DNA of 64,000 nt from an uncultured Pelagibacteraceae bacterium (lineage in GTDB: Bacteria > Pseudomonadota > Alphaproteobacteria > Pelagibacterales > Pelagibacteraceae). The first letter of the stretch is position 1. Every line of letters begins with the position of its first letter. The translations under genes were made by a program, and so were the position numbers. Below the pieces are notes generated by a model. It was not told the origin of the DNA. It saw nothing but the letters and a program-made list of their open reading frames with translations, and made no database searches. The stretch lies in contig CACJSJ010000004.1 in NCBI GenBank assembly GCA_902596045.1, positions 1-64,000 on the forward strand, read 5' to 3'. Shown here one piece after another: positions 18,798-28,727 of this stretch.

Positions 18798-20057
18798 TTG
18801 AATAGAAGAATACCACCTAGACAAATATTATATCCAGGAAACTTATTAAAAATTTTTTTAGGTTCTATTTTTCCATCAAAAATAGATGAAAAATATTTTA
18901 ATGAATTTTTTAAAAAATTTTTTAAATCAAAAGAGGAAAATACTTTTATACCAGTCAACAAAGCAAGAGTTGGAATTTATTTAATAGTAGAATTTTTAAA
19001 AAAAAAGTTTTCAAAAAAAAAAATTTTGATGTCACCATTAACTGTATATGACATTGTAAATATGGTTTTATGTGCTGGCTGTTATCCTGATTTTATAGAT
19101 TTTAAAAAAGATTCATTTGATATAGATATAGATAAGCTTGATCAAAAGCTGGCATTAGATAAAGATATATGTGCTGTACTTATTTGTAATTACCAAATTA
19201 ATACAAATATCGAAGAAATACTAAAGGTTACTAAAAAATATAAAGTTGAGGTCATACTTGATTGTGCAATTTCTATTACATCTACATTGAAAAAAAAATC
19301 AATTGTTGATTATGTTAATTATTCAGTTTTTAGTTTCAATTTATTTAAAGTTATTCAAAGTATCCATGGCGGTGCGGTAATTACTTCTGATAATGAATTC
19401 AAAGATTTTTTAAGAAATCGTCAAGAAAACTGGAGCATTTATAATTATAGAGATTTATTAAATTATTTTATAAAAGGTGTTCAAATCAAAATACTAACCT
19501 TCCCTTTAATTTATGAATTATTTACATTTAACCTTTTTAAGTTTGGTGATTTAAAAAATATAAAATTTATACAAAATTTATCTAAAAATGATCCAAATCC
19601 AGAAAGAAAAAATAATCTTAACAATAGTTATAAAAAGAAAATGAATAATGGACAAGTATTAGAGATTTACAAGAATTTAGAAAAAACTTTTTTAAAAAGA
19701 GAAGAAAGAGAACATAATTTTTTACTCTATGAAGAAGGTATTAAAAATGATTATCTAAAATTAATTGATAGAAAAAAAAATTTAGAGGAAAAGAATTCAT
19801 ATATTAATTTTCCAATATTAATTAAAGACGATAAAAAAAAACTTTTTAGTGAACATCTTTATAAAAATAATATTGATCATACAAAATATTTCTATAGGTC
19901 TTGTGATGACATTGAATGTTTTAAAGATTTTGGTGAACAGTGTATTAACTCGCAATATATATCAAAAAATATAATTCTATTACCGATTCATAATAGTTTA
20001 AATGATAAAAAAATTTCACAAAATATTAAAATCATAAATTCATTTTTAAAATATTAA
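18798..20057 (+). CDS. DegT/DnrJ/EryC1-like PLP-dependent aminotransferase family protein
   Basis: VNKARVGIYL, LDCAISITST, YSVFSFNLFKVIQSIHGGAVIT resembling the PLP-Lys motif; divergent. Confidence 0.65.
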   Translation: MNRRIPPRQILYPGNLLKIFLGSIFPSKIDEKYFNEFFKKFFKSKEENTFIPVNKARVGIYLIVEFLKKKFSKKKILMSPLTVYDIVNMVLCAGCYPDFIDFKKDSFDIDIDKLDQKLALDKDICAVLICNYQINTNIEEILKVTKKYKVEVILDCAISITSTLKKKSIVDYVNYSVFSFNLFKVIQSIHGGAVITSDNEFKDFLRNRQENWSIYNYRDLLNYFIKGVQIKILTFPLIYELFTFNLFKFGDLKNIKFIQNLSKNDPNPERKNNLNNSYKKKMNNGQVLEIYKNLEKTFLKREEREHNFLLYEEGIKNDYLKLIDRKKNLEEKNSYINFPILIKDDKKKLFSEHLYKNNIDHTKYFYRSCDDIECFKDFGEQCINSQYISKNIILLPIHNSLNDKKISQNIKIINSFLKY

Positions 20058-20062
20058 AGAAT

Positions 20063-21385
20063 ATGAATAAAAATAAAAATTGTATTATTATTGGATCAAG
20101 TTTTACATCTTTAGTTTGCGTATTAAATTTAATAAAAAATGGTTATTCACCAATAGTAATAGATGTTGCAACTAATTATAAGGGCAAAGATAATTACACC
20201 TCGATTTTAAAGCCATTTTATTACAAAAAAAAAATCGAGGACTATTCTTTTTTTGGAGGTCTTTCTGAGGTTTGGAAAGGAGTAGTGGCGGGCTCAACAC
20301 AATCAGATTTTGATAATATTTTCATAAAAGAAAAGGAAAAGTTATTTGAAGAAATACTTAAATTAATTAAGAATTACACTTTTTATACAAATGAATTGGT
20401 TGATTATAAAAAAAATAAATTTGATTTTGTAAAACTTAATGAAATTGATATTAAAAAAGTTTTTTTTACAAATAAATCTTGGATTGGTAAACCTATTTTT
20501 TTTTGTAAAAAAGTTGAAAACAAGAATAAGATAATCCCATTCGAGACAAAAAGTTTTTTTAAAGATTTAATAAAAAAGAAAAAGATCAAATATATAAAAG
20601 GTCAAGTTCAAAAAGTAAGTAAAATCAAAAATATAAAATATTTGTTTTATAAATCTCTTAACAAAAAAATTATTAAGATCCAATATGATTATGTTTTTTG
20701 TGGAGCTGGTGCATTGTCTTCAAGCAGAATCATAAATAATAGTCTAGTCTCACGAAATAAAACTGTTTTTATGAATACCAACAAAAAAGGTTTATTTTTA
20801 TCTTTATTTAAAAGAAAAATTAATATTGATTTAGATAACTCTCATCCTATTTATCAGGGAATAATAATAAATAATGGAAAAGCGAAAATTTACATACAAT
20901 GCTATTTATTTTCACAGATATTTTACAATTTTTTACCAAATATATTTAAAAGATTATTTAGAATAGTTTTAAGTTTGAATATATTTAAATATTTATCCAT
21001 TTCATACATTAGTATTGATCATAATTCTGAAGTTGAAATTATGAATAACTCAAAAATATATACTCGAAAAAATTATGTTAAAAAATACTCATTAAAAAAA
21101 TTATTTAAAAAGATAAATAGTGTTCAAAATTACTTTACCATTTATTTTATAGGTAAATTTTTACCTGCTTTAGCAGGAAATCATTATGGAGCTATTTTTT
21201 TATCTGAAAAGGGTAATATTAAAAAAAAAATTATTTTTTCTAATAATTTTGGTAAAGTTGATAAATTATCAAATTTCTTTGTAATTGACTCTGCATCATT
21301 GAATAAAATTTTGTGTGTTCCACCTACCTTATTATCTATGATGCATTCACTTAGGATAACTAAAAAGGTTACAAATAAAAAATAA
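20063..21385 (+). CDS. FAD-dependent oxidoreductase, GMC-like
   Basis: CIIIGSSFTSLVCVLNLI dinucleotide-binding start, GGLSEVWKG, YVFCGAGALSSSRI, FFVIDSASL near C-terminus. Confidence 0.65.
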   Translation: MNKNKNCIIIGSSFTSLVCVLNLIKNGYSPIVIDVATNYKGKDNYTSILKPFYYKKKIEDYSFFGGLSEVWKGVVAGSTQSDFDNIFIKEKEKLFEEILKLIKNYTFYTNELVDYKKNKFDFVKLNEIDIKKVFFTNKSWIGKPIFFCKKVENKNKIIPFETKSFFKDLIKKKKIKYIKGQVQKVSKIKNIKYLFYKSLNKKIIKIQYDYVFCGAGALSSSRIINNSLVSRNKTVFMNTNKKGLFLSLFKRKINIDLDNSHPIYQGIIINNGKAKIYIQCYLFSQIFYNFLPNIFKRLFRIVLSLNIFKYLSISYISIDHNSEVEIMNNSKIYTRKNYVKKYSLKKLFKKINSVQNYFTIYFIGKFLPALAGNHYGAIFLSEKGNIKKKIIFSNNFGKVDKLSNFFVIDSASLNKILCVPPTLLSMMHSLRITKKVTNKK

Positions 21386-21420
21386 TAATATATGATATTT
21401 CTTATAGTATAAATTTAACT

Positions 21421-22203
21421 ATGAAATATAAAAATCTTATCATTTTTTTTACTATTAGCTTTCTCACATTATCATTATTAATAATAACGTTCTCAGCGAT
21501 TATAAATATTTATGAAAAAAGAGAAAAAATTGCTGAATTTATTAATATTAAAATTAAAAAAGAAGAACCAGCTGATTACGATAATATTGATGAAGACATT
21601 TTCTGGGCCAATGAAATTTTAAATGGTGGTTATATTCTTCATTTTAGACATGCCGAACGAGACAAATGGATTGATGTAACAATGTATGATGCTCTTGAAA
21701 GTGATGTACACGAAAATGGAATTAATGAGAGCAGATACGCTGAAAATGATTATTTTAAAAATGCAGTATGTTTAAATGAGAGAGGATTAATCCAAGCTAA
21801 AGCAATGGGTGAACATCTTAAAGTTATTGGTTTACCTATAGGTAAAGTTTATTCTTCCGTATCTTGTCGTTCAAGACAAACAGCCAAACTTGCATTTGGT
21901 GGATATGATTCCTTACATCGTATTCTTGTTCATAAAGGACCATATAACGAGAATAAAGAAAATAGATTAGAAAATCTTAAAAGGTTTTATTCAGAAATTC
22001 AAATCGATAAAAATACAAATGCTATTGTTTCAGCACACAACTCAGTAATTAATTGTAAAATGTTTGTTAATGATAAATGTCCACTTCATCTAACATTAGA
22101 GGAGGGTGGTTTTTATATAATAAGTCAATCAGAAGAGGGTTTAGTGTTTGAGCACGAATTTCATGATTACAATTTATTTAATAAAGTTTTTTATGAAAGA
22201 TAA
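21421..22203 (+). CDS. membrane-anchored histidine phosphatase family protein
   Basis: N-terminal TM, LHFRHAERDKW, LNERGLIQAKAMGEHL, VYSSVSCRSRQTA. Confidence 0.8.
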   Translation: MKYKNLIIFFTISFLTLSLLIITFSAIINIYEKREKIAEFINIKIKKEEPADYDNIDEDIFWANEILNGGYILHFRHAERDKWIDVTMYDALESDVHENGINESRYAENDYFKNAVCLNERGLIQAKAMGEHLKVIGLPIGKVYSSVSCRSRQTAKLAFGGYDSLHRILVHKGPYNENKENRLENLKRFYSEIQIDKNTNAIVSAHNSVINCKMFVNDKCPLHLTLEEGGFYIISQSEEGLVFEHEFHDYNLFNKVFYER

Positions 22204-22214
22204 TTTTTTATAAG

Positions 22215-22290
22215 TGGTGCCCCCGCACGGATTCGAACCGCGGACCTATTGATTACAAATCAATTGCTCTACCAACTGAGCTACAAGGGC
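22215..22290 (-). tRNA. tRNA-Thr(TGT)
   Basis: Reverse complement GCCCTTGTAGCTCAGTTGGTAGAGCAATTGATTTGTAATCAATAGGTCCGCGGTTCGAATCCGTGCGGGGGCACCA. Confidence 0.95.
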
Positions 22291-22383
22291 GTTGTAAAAC
22301 TTATAATTAAAAAAATTAATTAAGCAAGATTTATTAGATTTAGATTTCATTACTAGCAAAAAGTTTTATAAAATAACTATTTA

Positions 22384-23487
22384 ATGAAAAAAAATTTAAT
22401 GATATTTAACCCATCTTTAGAAGATGGTGGTGTAGAAAAAAATTTATATTTAATCAGCAATTATTTTAAAAATTGTGGAATATCAGTAGAAATCCTGACA
22501 GCTAATTATGACAAATATAAAAATTTTAAAAAAGGTATCAAATTCATTGGAACAAAAAATGTTTTTTGGCAAAAAAAAAATAGGATAGTAAAATACCTAG
22601 TTTGTTTGTTCATCTTATTTTTCAATCTAATAAAGAGAAAAGATAAACCATTGATATTTGCATTTCAGGCAAATATTTATGCTGTTCTGGTAGCTAAAAT
22701 TCTGAAAGCCAACATTGTTACAAGATCTAATTCAGCTCCACAAGGATGGTCTCAAAATTATATTAAAAATAAGATTTATAAGATCATAATAAAATTAGCT
22801 GATGATGTAATGGTAAACTCTCTTGATTTTAAAAAGATATTTAAAAAAAAATTTAACATAAATCCAAAATGTATTTTTAATCCATTTGATAAGAATTTTA
22901 TAAAAAAGAAATTATCAAGTAAAAATAAAAAGATAAATTTTTTTAAAAAAGGCTATATTAATATAATCTCTATTGGTAGATTAACAGATCAAAAGGATCA
23001 TTTAACATCTCTTAAAGCTATAAAGATTTTGAAACCAGATTTAAAAGTTAAAATGATTATAATTGGCAAAGGTAAAAATAAATTTTTATTGGAAAAATAT
23101 ATAAATGATAATAAACTTAATCATAAAATTAAGTTAATCGGTTATAAAAAAAATCCTTATCCTTACTTAAAAAAATCAAATATTGTTTTACTAAGTTCTA
23201 AATATGAGGGATTACCAAACATTCTATTGGAGGCCCAATTTTTAAAAAAATATATTATCTCTACAAATTGTCCAACTGGACCTAGAGAAATTCTTTTAAA
23301 TGGTAGGGCTGGTGATTTAGTAGAAATTGGTGATTATAAAAAAATAGCACAATTGATAAATATTTATAATAAACAAAAGAAAATAATAAATAAGAAAATT
23401 AAAATTGGATATAATAATTTTGGTAGGTTTGATTATCAATTAAATTGTAAAAAATACTTAAATTTTGTAGAAAAAAATTACATCTAA
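22384..23487 (+). CDS. glycosyltransferase family 4
   Basis: GGVEKNLYLIS, ISIGRLTDQKDHLTSLKAI, LLSSKYEGLPNILLEA, CPTGPREIL. Confidence 0.93.
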   Translation: MKKNLMIFNPSLEDGGVEKNLYLISNYFKNCGISVEILTANYDKYKNFKKGIKFIGTKNVFWQKKNRIVKYLVCLFILFFNLIKRKDKPLIFAFQANIYAVLVAKILKANIVTRSNSAPQGWSQNYIKNKIYKIIIKLADDVMVNSLDFKKIFKKKFNINPKCIFNPFDKNFIKKKLSSKNKKINFFKKGYINIISIGRLTDQKDHLTSLKAIKILKPDLKVKMIIIGKGKNKFLLEKYINDNKLNHKIKLIGYKKNPYPYLKKSNIVLLSSKYEGLPNILLEAQFLKKYIISTNCPTGPREILLNGRAGDLVEIGDYKKIAQLINIYNKQKKIINKKIKIGYNNFGRFDYQLNCKKYLNFVEKNYI

Positions 23488-23521
23488 AACTTTTTCAAAA
23501 TGTATTGTTAACATTTAATAA

Positions 23522-24277
23522 TTAATTAACTTTTTTTAAATAACTCAAGTGATGAAAAACAATTGCAGCACTATTAGATATATTAAGACTTTCAATGTTT
23601 TTATTCATATTTATTTTAACAAAAAAATCAGCATATTTTTCTGTATGCTTTTTCATACCAAAGCCTTCAGATCCAAAGAGAAGAACATTTTTTCCTTCCC
23701 ACTTAACATCTGTAAAATCTTTTTCCCCTCTTGCATCAAACCCATAAACCCAAAAATTTCTTTCTCTTAGATTTTTTAATGTACTATTAATATTTGATAC
23801 TTCAAAAATGTTCATATATTCTAAACAACCACTCGCTGCTTTATACATTAGTTTACTGTCTGTTGGAAAATGCCTATCTTTTACAATTATTCCATCTATA
23901 TTAAAAGAGACTGCACTTCTGATAAGCGAACCAATATTTCTTGGATCTGTAACATTATCCAAACAAACTAAAATTAAATTATCTTTATTTTTAATAAATT
24001 CCTTTAAAATCGGTTTTTCCAAGTGTTCAATTTCAGCAACATATCCTTGATGAAGTAAATTTTCTTTTGTTGTATACTTATCCAGTTCTTTTTTTGTTTT
24101 AAAATAAACCTTAACATCTTCAAGTAGATTTTTTTTTGGGCTTTTTCTGTGAATGTTTTTTTTACTTTCTTCAGTTAAAAATAATCTTAAAACTTTTCTT
24201 TTAGGATTTTTAAGAGCCTCAATGACCGCGTGTTGACCTATAATAAAAAATGATGTTTTATTCATAAAATTTATCAA
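23522..24277 (-). CDS. rlmB: 23S rRNA 2'-O-ribose methyltransferase RlmB/TrmH family
   Basis: GQHAVIEALKNPKR, LDNVTDPRNIGSLIRSA, LLFGSEGFGM, SLNISNSAAIVFHHLSY. Confidence 0.92.
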   Translation of the reverse strand: MINFMNKTSFFIIGQHAVIEALKNPKRKVLRLFLTEESKKNIHRKSPKKNLLEDVKVYFKTKKELDKYTTKENLLHQGYVAEIEHLEKPILKEFIKNKDNLILVCLDNVTDPRNIGSLIRSAVSFNIDGIIVKDRHFPTDSKLMYKAASGCLEYMNIFEVSNINSTLKNLRERNFWVYGFDARGEKDFTDVKWEGKNVLLFGSEGFGMKKHTEKYADFFVKINMNKNIESLNISNSAAIVFHHLSYLKKVN

Positions 24278-24393
24278 CTTTTACACGGTTTTTACTATAT
24301 TTTCTTAATAATTCTCATATTGCAATTACATGAATAAAATATATAAAACGCGTGTTGTTTGAAGCTTTATTGAACAGGGGACACTTCCCCAAA

Positions 24394-24479
24394 GGAGGGG
24401 TTCCAGAGCGGTCAAATGGGGCGGGCTGTAAACCCGTTGACTTCGGTCTTCGAAAGTTCGAATCTTTCCCCCTCCACCA
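24394..24479 (+). tRNA. tRNA-Tyr(GTA)
   Basis: GGAGGGG...CCCCTCCACCA, anticodon loop CTGTAAA, long variable arm. Confidence 0.95.
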
Positions 24480-24523
24480 TTCAATAAATATTTGAATAAT
24501 CTGGAGTGTTATTCTTGGGTTGC

Positions 24524-24597
24524 GCGGGTGTAGTTCAATGGTAGAACGCTAGCCTTCCAAGCTGGATGTAAGGGTTCGATTCCCTTTACCCGCTCCA
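24524..24597 (+). tRNA. tRNA-Gly(TCC)
   Basis: GCGGGTGTAGTTCAATGG...CCCGCTCCA, anticodon loop CTTCCAA. Confidence 0.94.
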
Positions 24598-24641
24598 AGA
24601 ATTAAAAATTATTAAAAGAAAGAATGTGAGGAAAAAAAGTA

Positions 24642-25832
24642 ATGTCAAAAGAAAAATTTGTTAGAAATAAACCGCATTGTAACATTGGTACAATCGGTCA
24701 TGTCGACCATGGTAAAACTACCTTAACTGCAGCAATAACTATCACGCTAGCAGCAACAGGTGGAGCTCAAGCAGTTGCATATGATCAAATTGATAAAGCA
24801 CCTGAGGAAAAAGAAAGAGGAATTACAATTTCGACTGCCCATGTTGAATATGAAACAGAAAAGAGACATTATGCACATGTAGACTGTCCAGGTCACGCTG
24901 ATTATGTAAAAAATATGATTACTGGTGCTGCTCAAATGGATGGAGCAATTTTAGTAGTTAATGCAGCTGATGGTCCAATGCCTCAAACTAGGGAACATAT
25001 TCTTTTAGCAAGGCAAGTTGGTGTACCAGCTATTGTTGTCTATTTAAATAAAGTAGATCAAGTTGACGATAAAGAAATGATTGATCTTGTAGAAGAAGAA
25101 ATCAGAGAGTTATTAACTTCATATAAATTTCCAGGTGATAAAACTCCAATAACTAAGGGTTCTGCACTTGCTGCTGTAGAAGGAAGAGATGAAGAAATTG
25201 GAAAAAATTCTATATTAGCATTAATGAAAAGTGTTGATGATTTTATTCCTCAACCAGATAGACCTAAAGATAAAGATTTCTTAATGCCAGTTGAAGACGT
25301 GTTTTCAATTTCAGGAAGAGGAACAGTTGCAACTGGAAGAGTAGAGTCAGGAGTTCTTAAAACTGGTGATGAGATTGAAATCATTGGTATTAGAGAAACT
25401 AAAAAATCGGTTTGTACTGGTGTTGAGATGTTTAGAAAGCTTTTAGATTCTGGTGAAGCTGGTGATAACGTAGGTGTTTTATTGAGAGGGGTAGAAAGAA
25501 CTGACATAGAAAGAGGTCAGGTTCTTTGTAAACCTGGATCAGTTACACCACATACTAAATTTGAAGCTCAAGCTTATGTTCTAAAAAAAGAGGAGGGTGG
25601 AAGACATACACCTTTCTTTACTAAGTATAGACCTCAGTTTTATTTTAGAACAACTGATGTTACTGGTGAAGTTGAATTGCCATCTGGAACAGAAATGGTA
25701 ATGCCCGGTGATGATGCTAAATTTACAGTTAAGCTAATAACACCAATTGCGATGTCGGAAAAATTAAACTTTGCAATTAGAGAAGGCGGTAGAACTGTAG
25801 GAGCTGGAGTAGTAACTAAGATTATAGAGTAA
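24642..25832 (+). CDS. tuf: elongation factor Tu
   Basis: [36 protein letters not shown]. Confidence 0.99.
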   Translation: MSKEKFVRNKPHCNIGTIGHVDHGKTTLTAAITITLAATGGAQAVAYDQIDKAPEEKERGITISTAHVEYETEKRHYAHVDCPGHADYVKNMITGAAQMDGAILVVNAADGPMPQTREHILLARQVGVPAIVVYLNKVDQVDDKEMIDLVEEEIRELLTSYKFPGDKTPITKGSALAAVEGRDEEIGKNSILALMKSVDDFIPQPDRPKDKDFLMPVEDVFSISGRGTVATGRVESGVLKTGDEIEIIGIRETKKSVCTGVEMFRKLLDSGEAGDNVGVLLRGVERTDIERGQVLCKPGSVTPHTKFEAQAYVLKKEEGGRHTPFFTKYRPQFYFRTTDVTGEVELPSGTEMVMPGDDAKFTVKLITPIAMSEKLNFAIREGGRTVGAGVVTKIIE

Positions 25833-25841
25833 ACTCTATAT

Positions 25842-25917
25842 AGGAGTGTAGCTCAATTGGTAGAGCGCCGGTCTCCAAAACCGGAGGCTGAGGGTTCGAG
25901 TCCCTCCGCTCCTGCCA
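25842..25917 (+). tRNA. tRNA-Trp(CCA)
   Basis: AGGAGTGTAGCTCAATTGGTAGAGC...CTCCTGCCA, anticodon loop CTCCAAA. Confidence 0.95.
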
Positions 25918-25935
25918 ATCAGAGCTAAAATTAAT

Positions 25936-26127
25936 ATGAAAAACCCAATTAAATTTATTCAGGAAGTTAAACAAGAAGCTTTTAAAGTTTCATGGCCTAC
26001 ATGGAAGGAAACACTGCAAGGTGCTTTAATGGTTTTTGTAATGGCTGTTGTAATGTCTTTATTTTTTTTACTTCTTGATCAAGCTTTAAAATTCTTTTTA
26101 GAACTACTGCTAAAAGTGAGTATATAA
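25936..26127 (+). CDS. secE: preprotein translocase subunit SecE
   Basis: FIQEVKQEAFKVSWPTWKET; single TM; tuf-trnW-secE-nusG synteny. Confidence 0.95.
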   Translation: MKNPIKFIQEVKQEAFKVSWPTWKETLQGALMVFVMAVVMSLFFLLLDQALKFFLELLLKVSI

Positions 26128-26657
26128 TGAAAAATTGGTACATTGTTCAATCTCACTCAAGTTTTGAAAATAAAGTTGCTGGTTTAATCAAAGAAGAAGC
26201 TGAAAAAGCTAAAATTTCTGAAAAATTTGAGGAGATTGTTGTCCCAACTCATGATGTAACTGAAGTAAAAAGGGGAAAAAGAGTACAAAGAAAAAAAAAA
26301 TACTTTCCAGGTTATGTATTGATAAAGAGTGAGATGGATAGCAGCATTTATCATATGATAAAAAATATAAAGAGAGTAAGTGGTTTTTTAGGTACTAAAG
26401 GAATACCAGTTCCTGTTTCAGATAAAGAAATTGAGAAAATTTTAGGTCAAATAAAAGATGGTGTGGCTCAGCCAAAATCTGGTATAGAGTACAGCGTTGG
26501 AGAAAAAGTTCAAGTAGTAGATGGACCTTTTGCATCATTCAGTGGAATGGTTGAAGGAATTGATGAAGAAAAGTCTAGACTTAAGGTTTCAGTTTCTATA
26601 TTTGGTCGTCCTACACCGGTTGAATTAGAATATAATCAAGTGGAGAAAACAAGTTAA
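26127..26657 (+). CDS. nusG: transcription termination/antitermination protein NusG
   Basis: [41 protein letters not shown]. Confidence 0.97.
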   Translation: MKNWYIVQSHSSFENKVAGLIKEEAEKAKISEKFEEIVVPTHDVTEVKRGKRVQRKKKYFPGYVLIKSEMDSSIYHMIKNIKRVSGFLGTKGIPVPVSDKEIEKILGQIKDGVAQPKSGIEYSVGEKVQVVDGPFASFSGMVEGIDEEKSRLKVSVSIFGRPTPVELEYNQVEKTS

Positions 26658-27088
26658 TGGCTGCAAAAAAAGAAATTAGTGGATTTATAAAATTACAGAT
26701 CAAAGGTGGTCAAGCTAATCCCGCACCACCAGTCGGACCTGCATTGGGTCAACGTGGTGTTAACATCATGGAATTCTGTAAAGCATTTAATGACAAAACT
26801 AAATCAATGGCAGGTAAACCTGTTCCAGTTGAAATTACAGTTTATAAGGATAAAAAATTTGATTTTAAAATTAAGTCACCCCCAGCATCATTCTTTATTA
26901 GGGAAGCAGCAAAATTAAAAAGTGGATCTAAAGAACCAGGCAGAAGTATTGTTGCTTCTATTACAAAAAAACAAGCAGAAGAGATTGCTAAACAAAAAAT
27001 GAATGACTTGAATGCTCTAGATTTAGATCAAGCAGTTAAGATAATTTCAGGATCAGCAAGATCAATGGGTATAGAGGTTAAAGAATAA
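26657..27088 (+). CDS. rplK: 50S ribosomal protein L11
   Basis: [35 protein letters not shown]. Confidence 0.99.
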   Translation: MAAKKEISGFIKLQIKGGQANPAPPVGPALGQRGVNIMEFCKAFNDKTKSMAGKPVPVEITVYKDKKFDFKIKSPPASFFIREAAKLKSGSKEPGRSIVASITKKQAEEIAKQKMNDLNALDLDQAVKIISGSARSMGIEVKE

Positions 27089-27777
27089 TGAAATCTAAAA
27101 GATTTAAAAAACTACCTGAAAAAACAAGAGATCAAAATGCTCAGCCCATAGAAAAGTTATTACCAGAACTTAAAAAAAATTGTACAACTAAGTTTGATGA
27201 GTCCTTAGACTTAAGTTTTCAAATAAATAATAAACAAAAAAAAGGTGAAGTAAATATTAGAACTGTTGTTAACTTACCAGGTGGAACTGGAAAAAAAGTA
27301 AAAGTCGCTGTTGTTTGTGAAGACAATAAAGCTCAAGAAGCAAAAAATGCTGGAGCAGATTTGGTAGGAAGTGACGAATTTATAGAAAAAATTAAATCTG
27401 GTGAATTAAATTTTGAAAAATTAATTTGTACGCCAGGTATGATGGTCAAGCTTTCAAAACTTGGAAAGGTTTTGGGACCAAAAGGATTAATGCCGAACCC
27501 AAAACTTGGTTCTGTTTCAGAAAATATAAAAGAAGCTGTAACTAATGCAAAGTCTGGTCAAGTTGAAATTAGAAATGATAAAGATGGAAATATCGGAGTA
27601 AGTATCGGCAAAAAATCTTTTAATGATGATCAATTATTAAAAAATTATAATGCAATTTTAGACTCTCTAGAGAAAGAAAAATCTAACAATACTCTAAAAG
27701 GTGATTTAATTAAAAATACTTTTGCTACATCAACAATGGGTGTTTCTTATAAAGTTAAATTAGGTAAGGCATTATAA
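27088..27777 (+). CDS. rplA: 50S ribosomal protein L1
   Basis: VNLPGGTGK, GKVLGPKGLMPNPKLGSV. Confidence 0.98.
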   Translation: MKSKRFKKLPEKTRDQNAQPIEKLLPELKKNCTTKFDESLDLSFQINNKQKKGEVNIRTVVNLPGGTGKKVKVAVVCEDNKAQEAKNAGADLVGSDEFIEKIKSGELNFEKLICTPGMMVKLSKLGKVLGPKGLMPNPKLGSVSENIKEAVTNAKSGQVEIRNDKDGNIGVSIGKKSFNDDQLLKNYNAILDSLEKEKSNNTLKGDLIKNTFATSTMGVSYKVKLGKAL

Positions 27778-27779
27778 TT

Positions 27780-28301
27780 ATGATGAACAAGGAACAGAAA
27801 AAAAATTATATTTCTGAGATGGCTAATCAGTTTGAAAATAGCAAAGCAGTAATGGTTACACACTACCAAGGTTTAACTATGCCTCAGCTTGATGAGTTAA
27901 GAGCTAAAATGAGAGAAAAGGGTATTATTTTTAAAATCACAAAAAATAGAATAACAAAATTAGCCTTAGAAAAAACTAAGTGCAAAGATTTATCAAATCT
28001 ATTCTCAGGACCTACAGCAGTCGCTTTTGGAGAAGATGCAATAATGTCAGCAAGGATTCTCTCTAAATTTGCAAAAGATAATGAAAATTTAAAGCTTATT
28101 GGTGGAATAATGGACAATGAAGTTTTAGATCAAGCTGGGGTAGAAAAAGTTGCTAATTTACCTACATTAGATGAAGCTCGAGCTAATATTATAGGAATAT
28201 TAAATGCTTCAGCGTCAAAAATAGTAAGTATTTTACTTGCACACTCAGAAAAAATGAGTAGTTTGACCCCAGAAATTTCTGAAACAAAACCCAAAGAGTA
28301 G
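27780..28301 (+). CDS. rplJ: 50S ribosomal protein L10
   Basis: [21 protein letters not shown]; synteny. Confidence 0.97.
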   Translation: MMNKEQKKNYISEMANQFENSKAVMVTHYQGLTMPQLDELRAKMREKGIIFKITKNRITKLALEKTKCKDLSNLFSGPTAVAFGEDAIMSARILSKFAKDNENLKLIGGIMDNEVLDQAGVEKVANLPTLDEARANIIGILNASASKIVSILLAHSEKMSSLTPEISETKPKE

Positions 28302-28306
28302 ACAAT

Positions 28307-28672
28307 ATGCCTGACCTAAATAAAATTATAGAAGACTTATCAAGTTTGACTGTTGCTGAAGCAGCAGATCTTTCAAAACAATTAGAAGAAAAATGGGGTG
28401 TATCTCCAATGGCCGCAGCAGCTCCAGCAGCAGCAGCGGGCGGCGAAGCAGCAGCAGATAAAGATGATTTTTCAATCATGCTCGTATCAGTTGGTGATAA
28501 AAAAATTAATGTTATTAAAGAAGTAAGAGCAGCCACTTCACTAGGATTAAAAGAAGCTAAAGATTTAGTTGAGGGGGCACCTAAAGAGGTTAAATCTGGT
28601 GTTCCTAAAAAAGAAGCTGAAGAAATTAAAGCTAAGCTAGAAGCTGCTGGCGCAAAAGTAGAACTTAAATAA
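28307..28672 (+). CDS. rplL: 50S ribosomal protein L7/L12
   Basis: Ala-rich hinge; [29 protein letters not shown]. Confidence 0.99.
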   Translation: MPDLNKIIEDLSSLTVAEAADLSKQLEEKWGVSPMAAAAPAAAAGGEAAADKDDFSIMLVSVGDKKINVIKEVRAATSLGLKEAKDLVEGAPKEVKSGVPKKEAEEIKAKLEAAGAKVELK

Positions 28673-28693
28673 ATTAATTAAGAAAGATTTCAA

Positions 28694-28717
28694 AACTGAT
28701 TAACGTGTTAATCAGTT
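28694..28717 (+). promoter_or_regulatory. perfect 11-bp inverted repeat between rplL and rpoB (attenuator/processing hairpin candidate)
   Basis: AACTGATTAAC-GT-GTTAATCAGTT. Confidence 0.7.
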
Positions 28718-28727
28718 GTATACATAG

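Noticed and set aside
24377-24390. GGGGA-CACT-TCCCC hairpin just upstream of tRNA-Tyr as a regulatory element
   Set aside because: Short stem a few bases from the tRNA 5' end; could be pre-tRNA leader structure but too weak to claim alone.
28189-28536. 115-aa ORF antisense to rplJ/rplL
   Set aside because: Ala-rich stretch is the mirror of the L7/L12 hinge; not a real gene.
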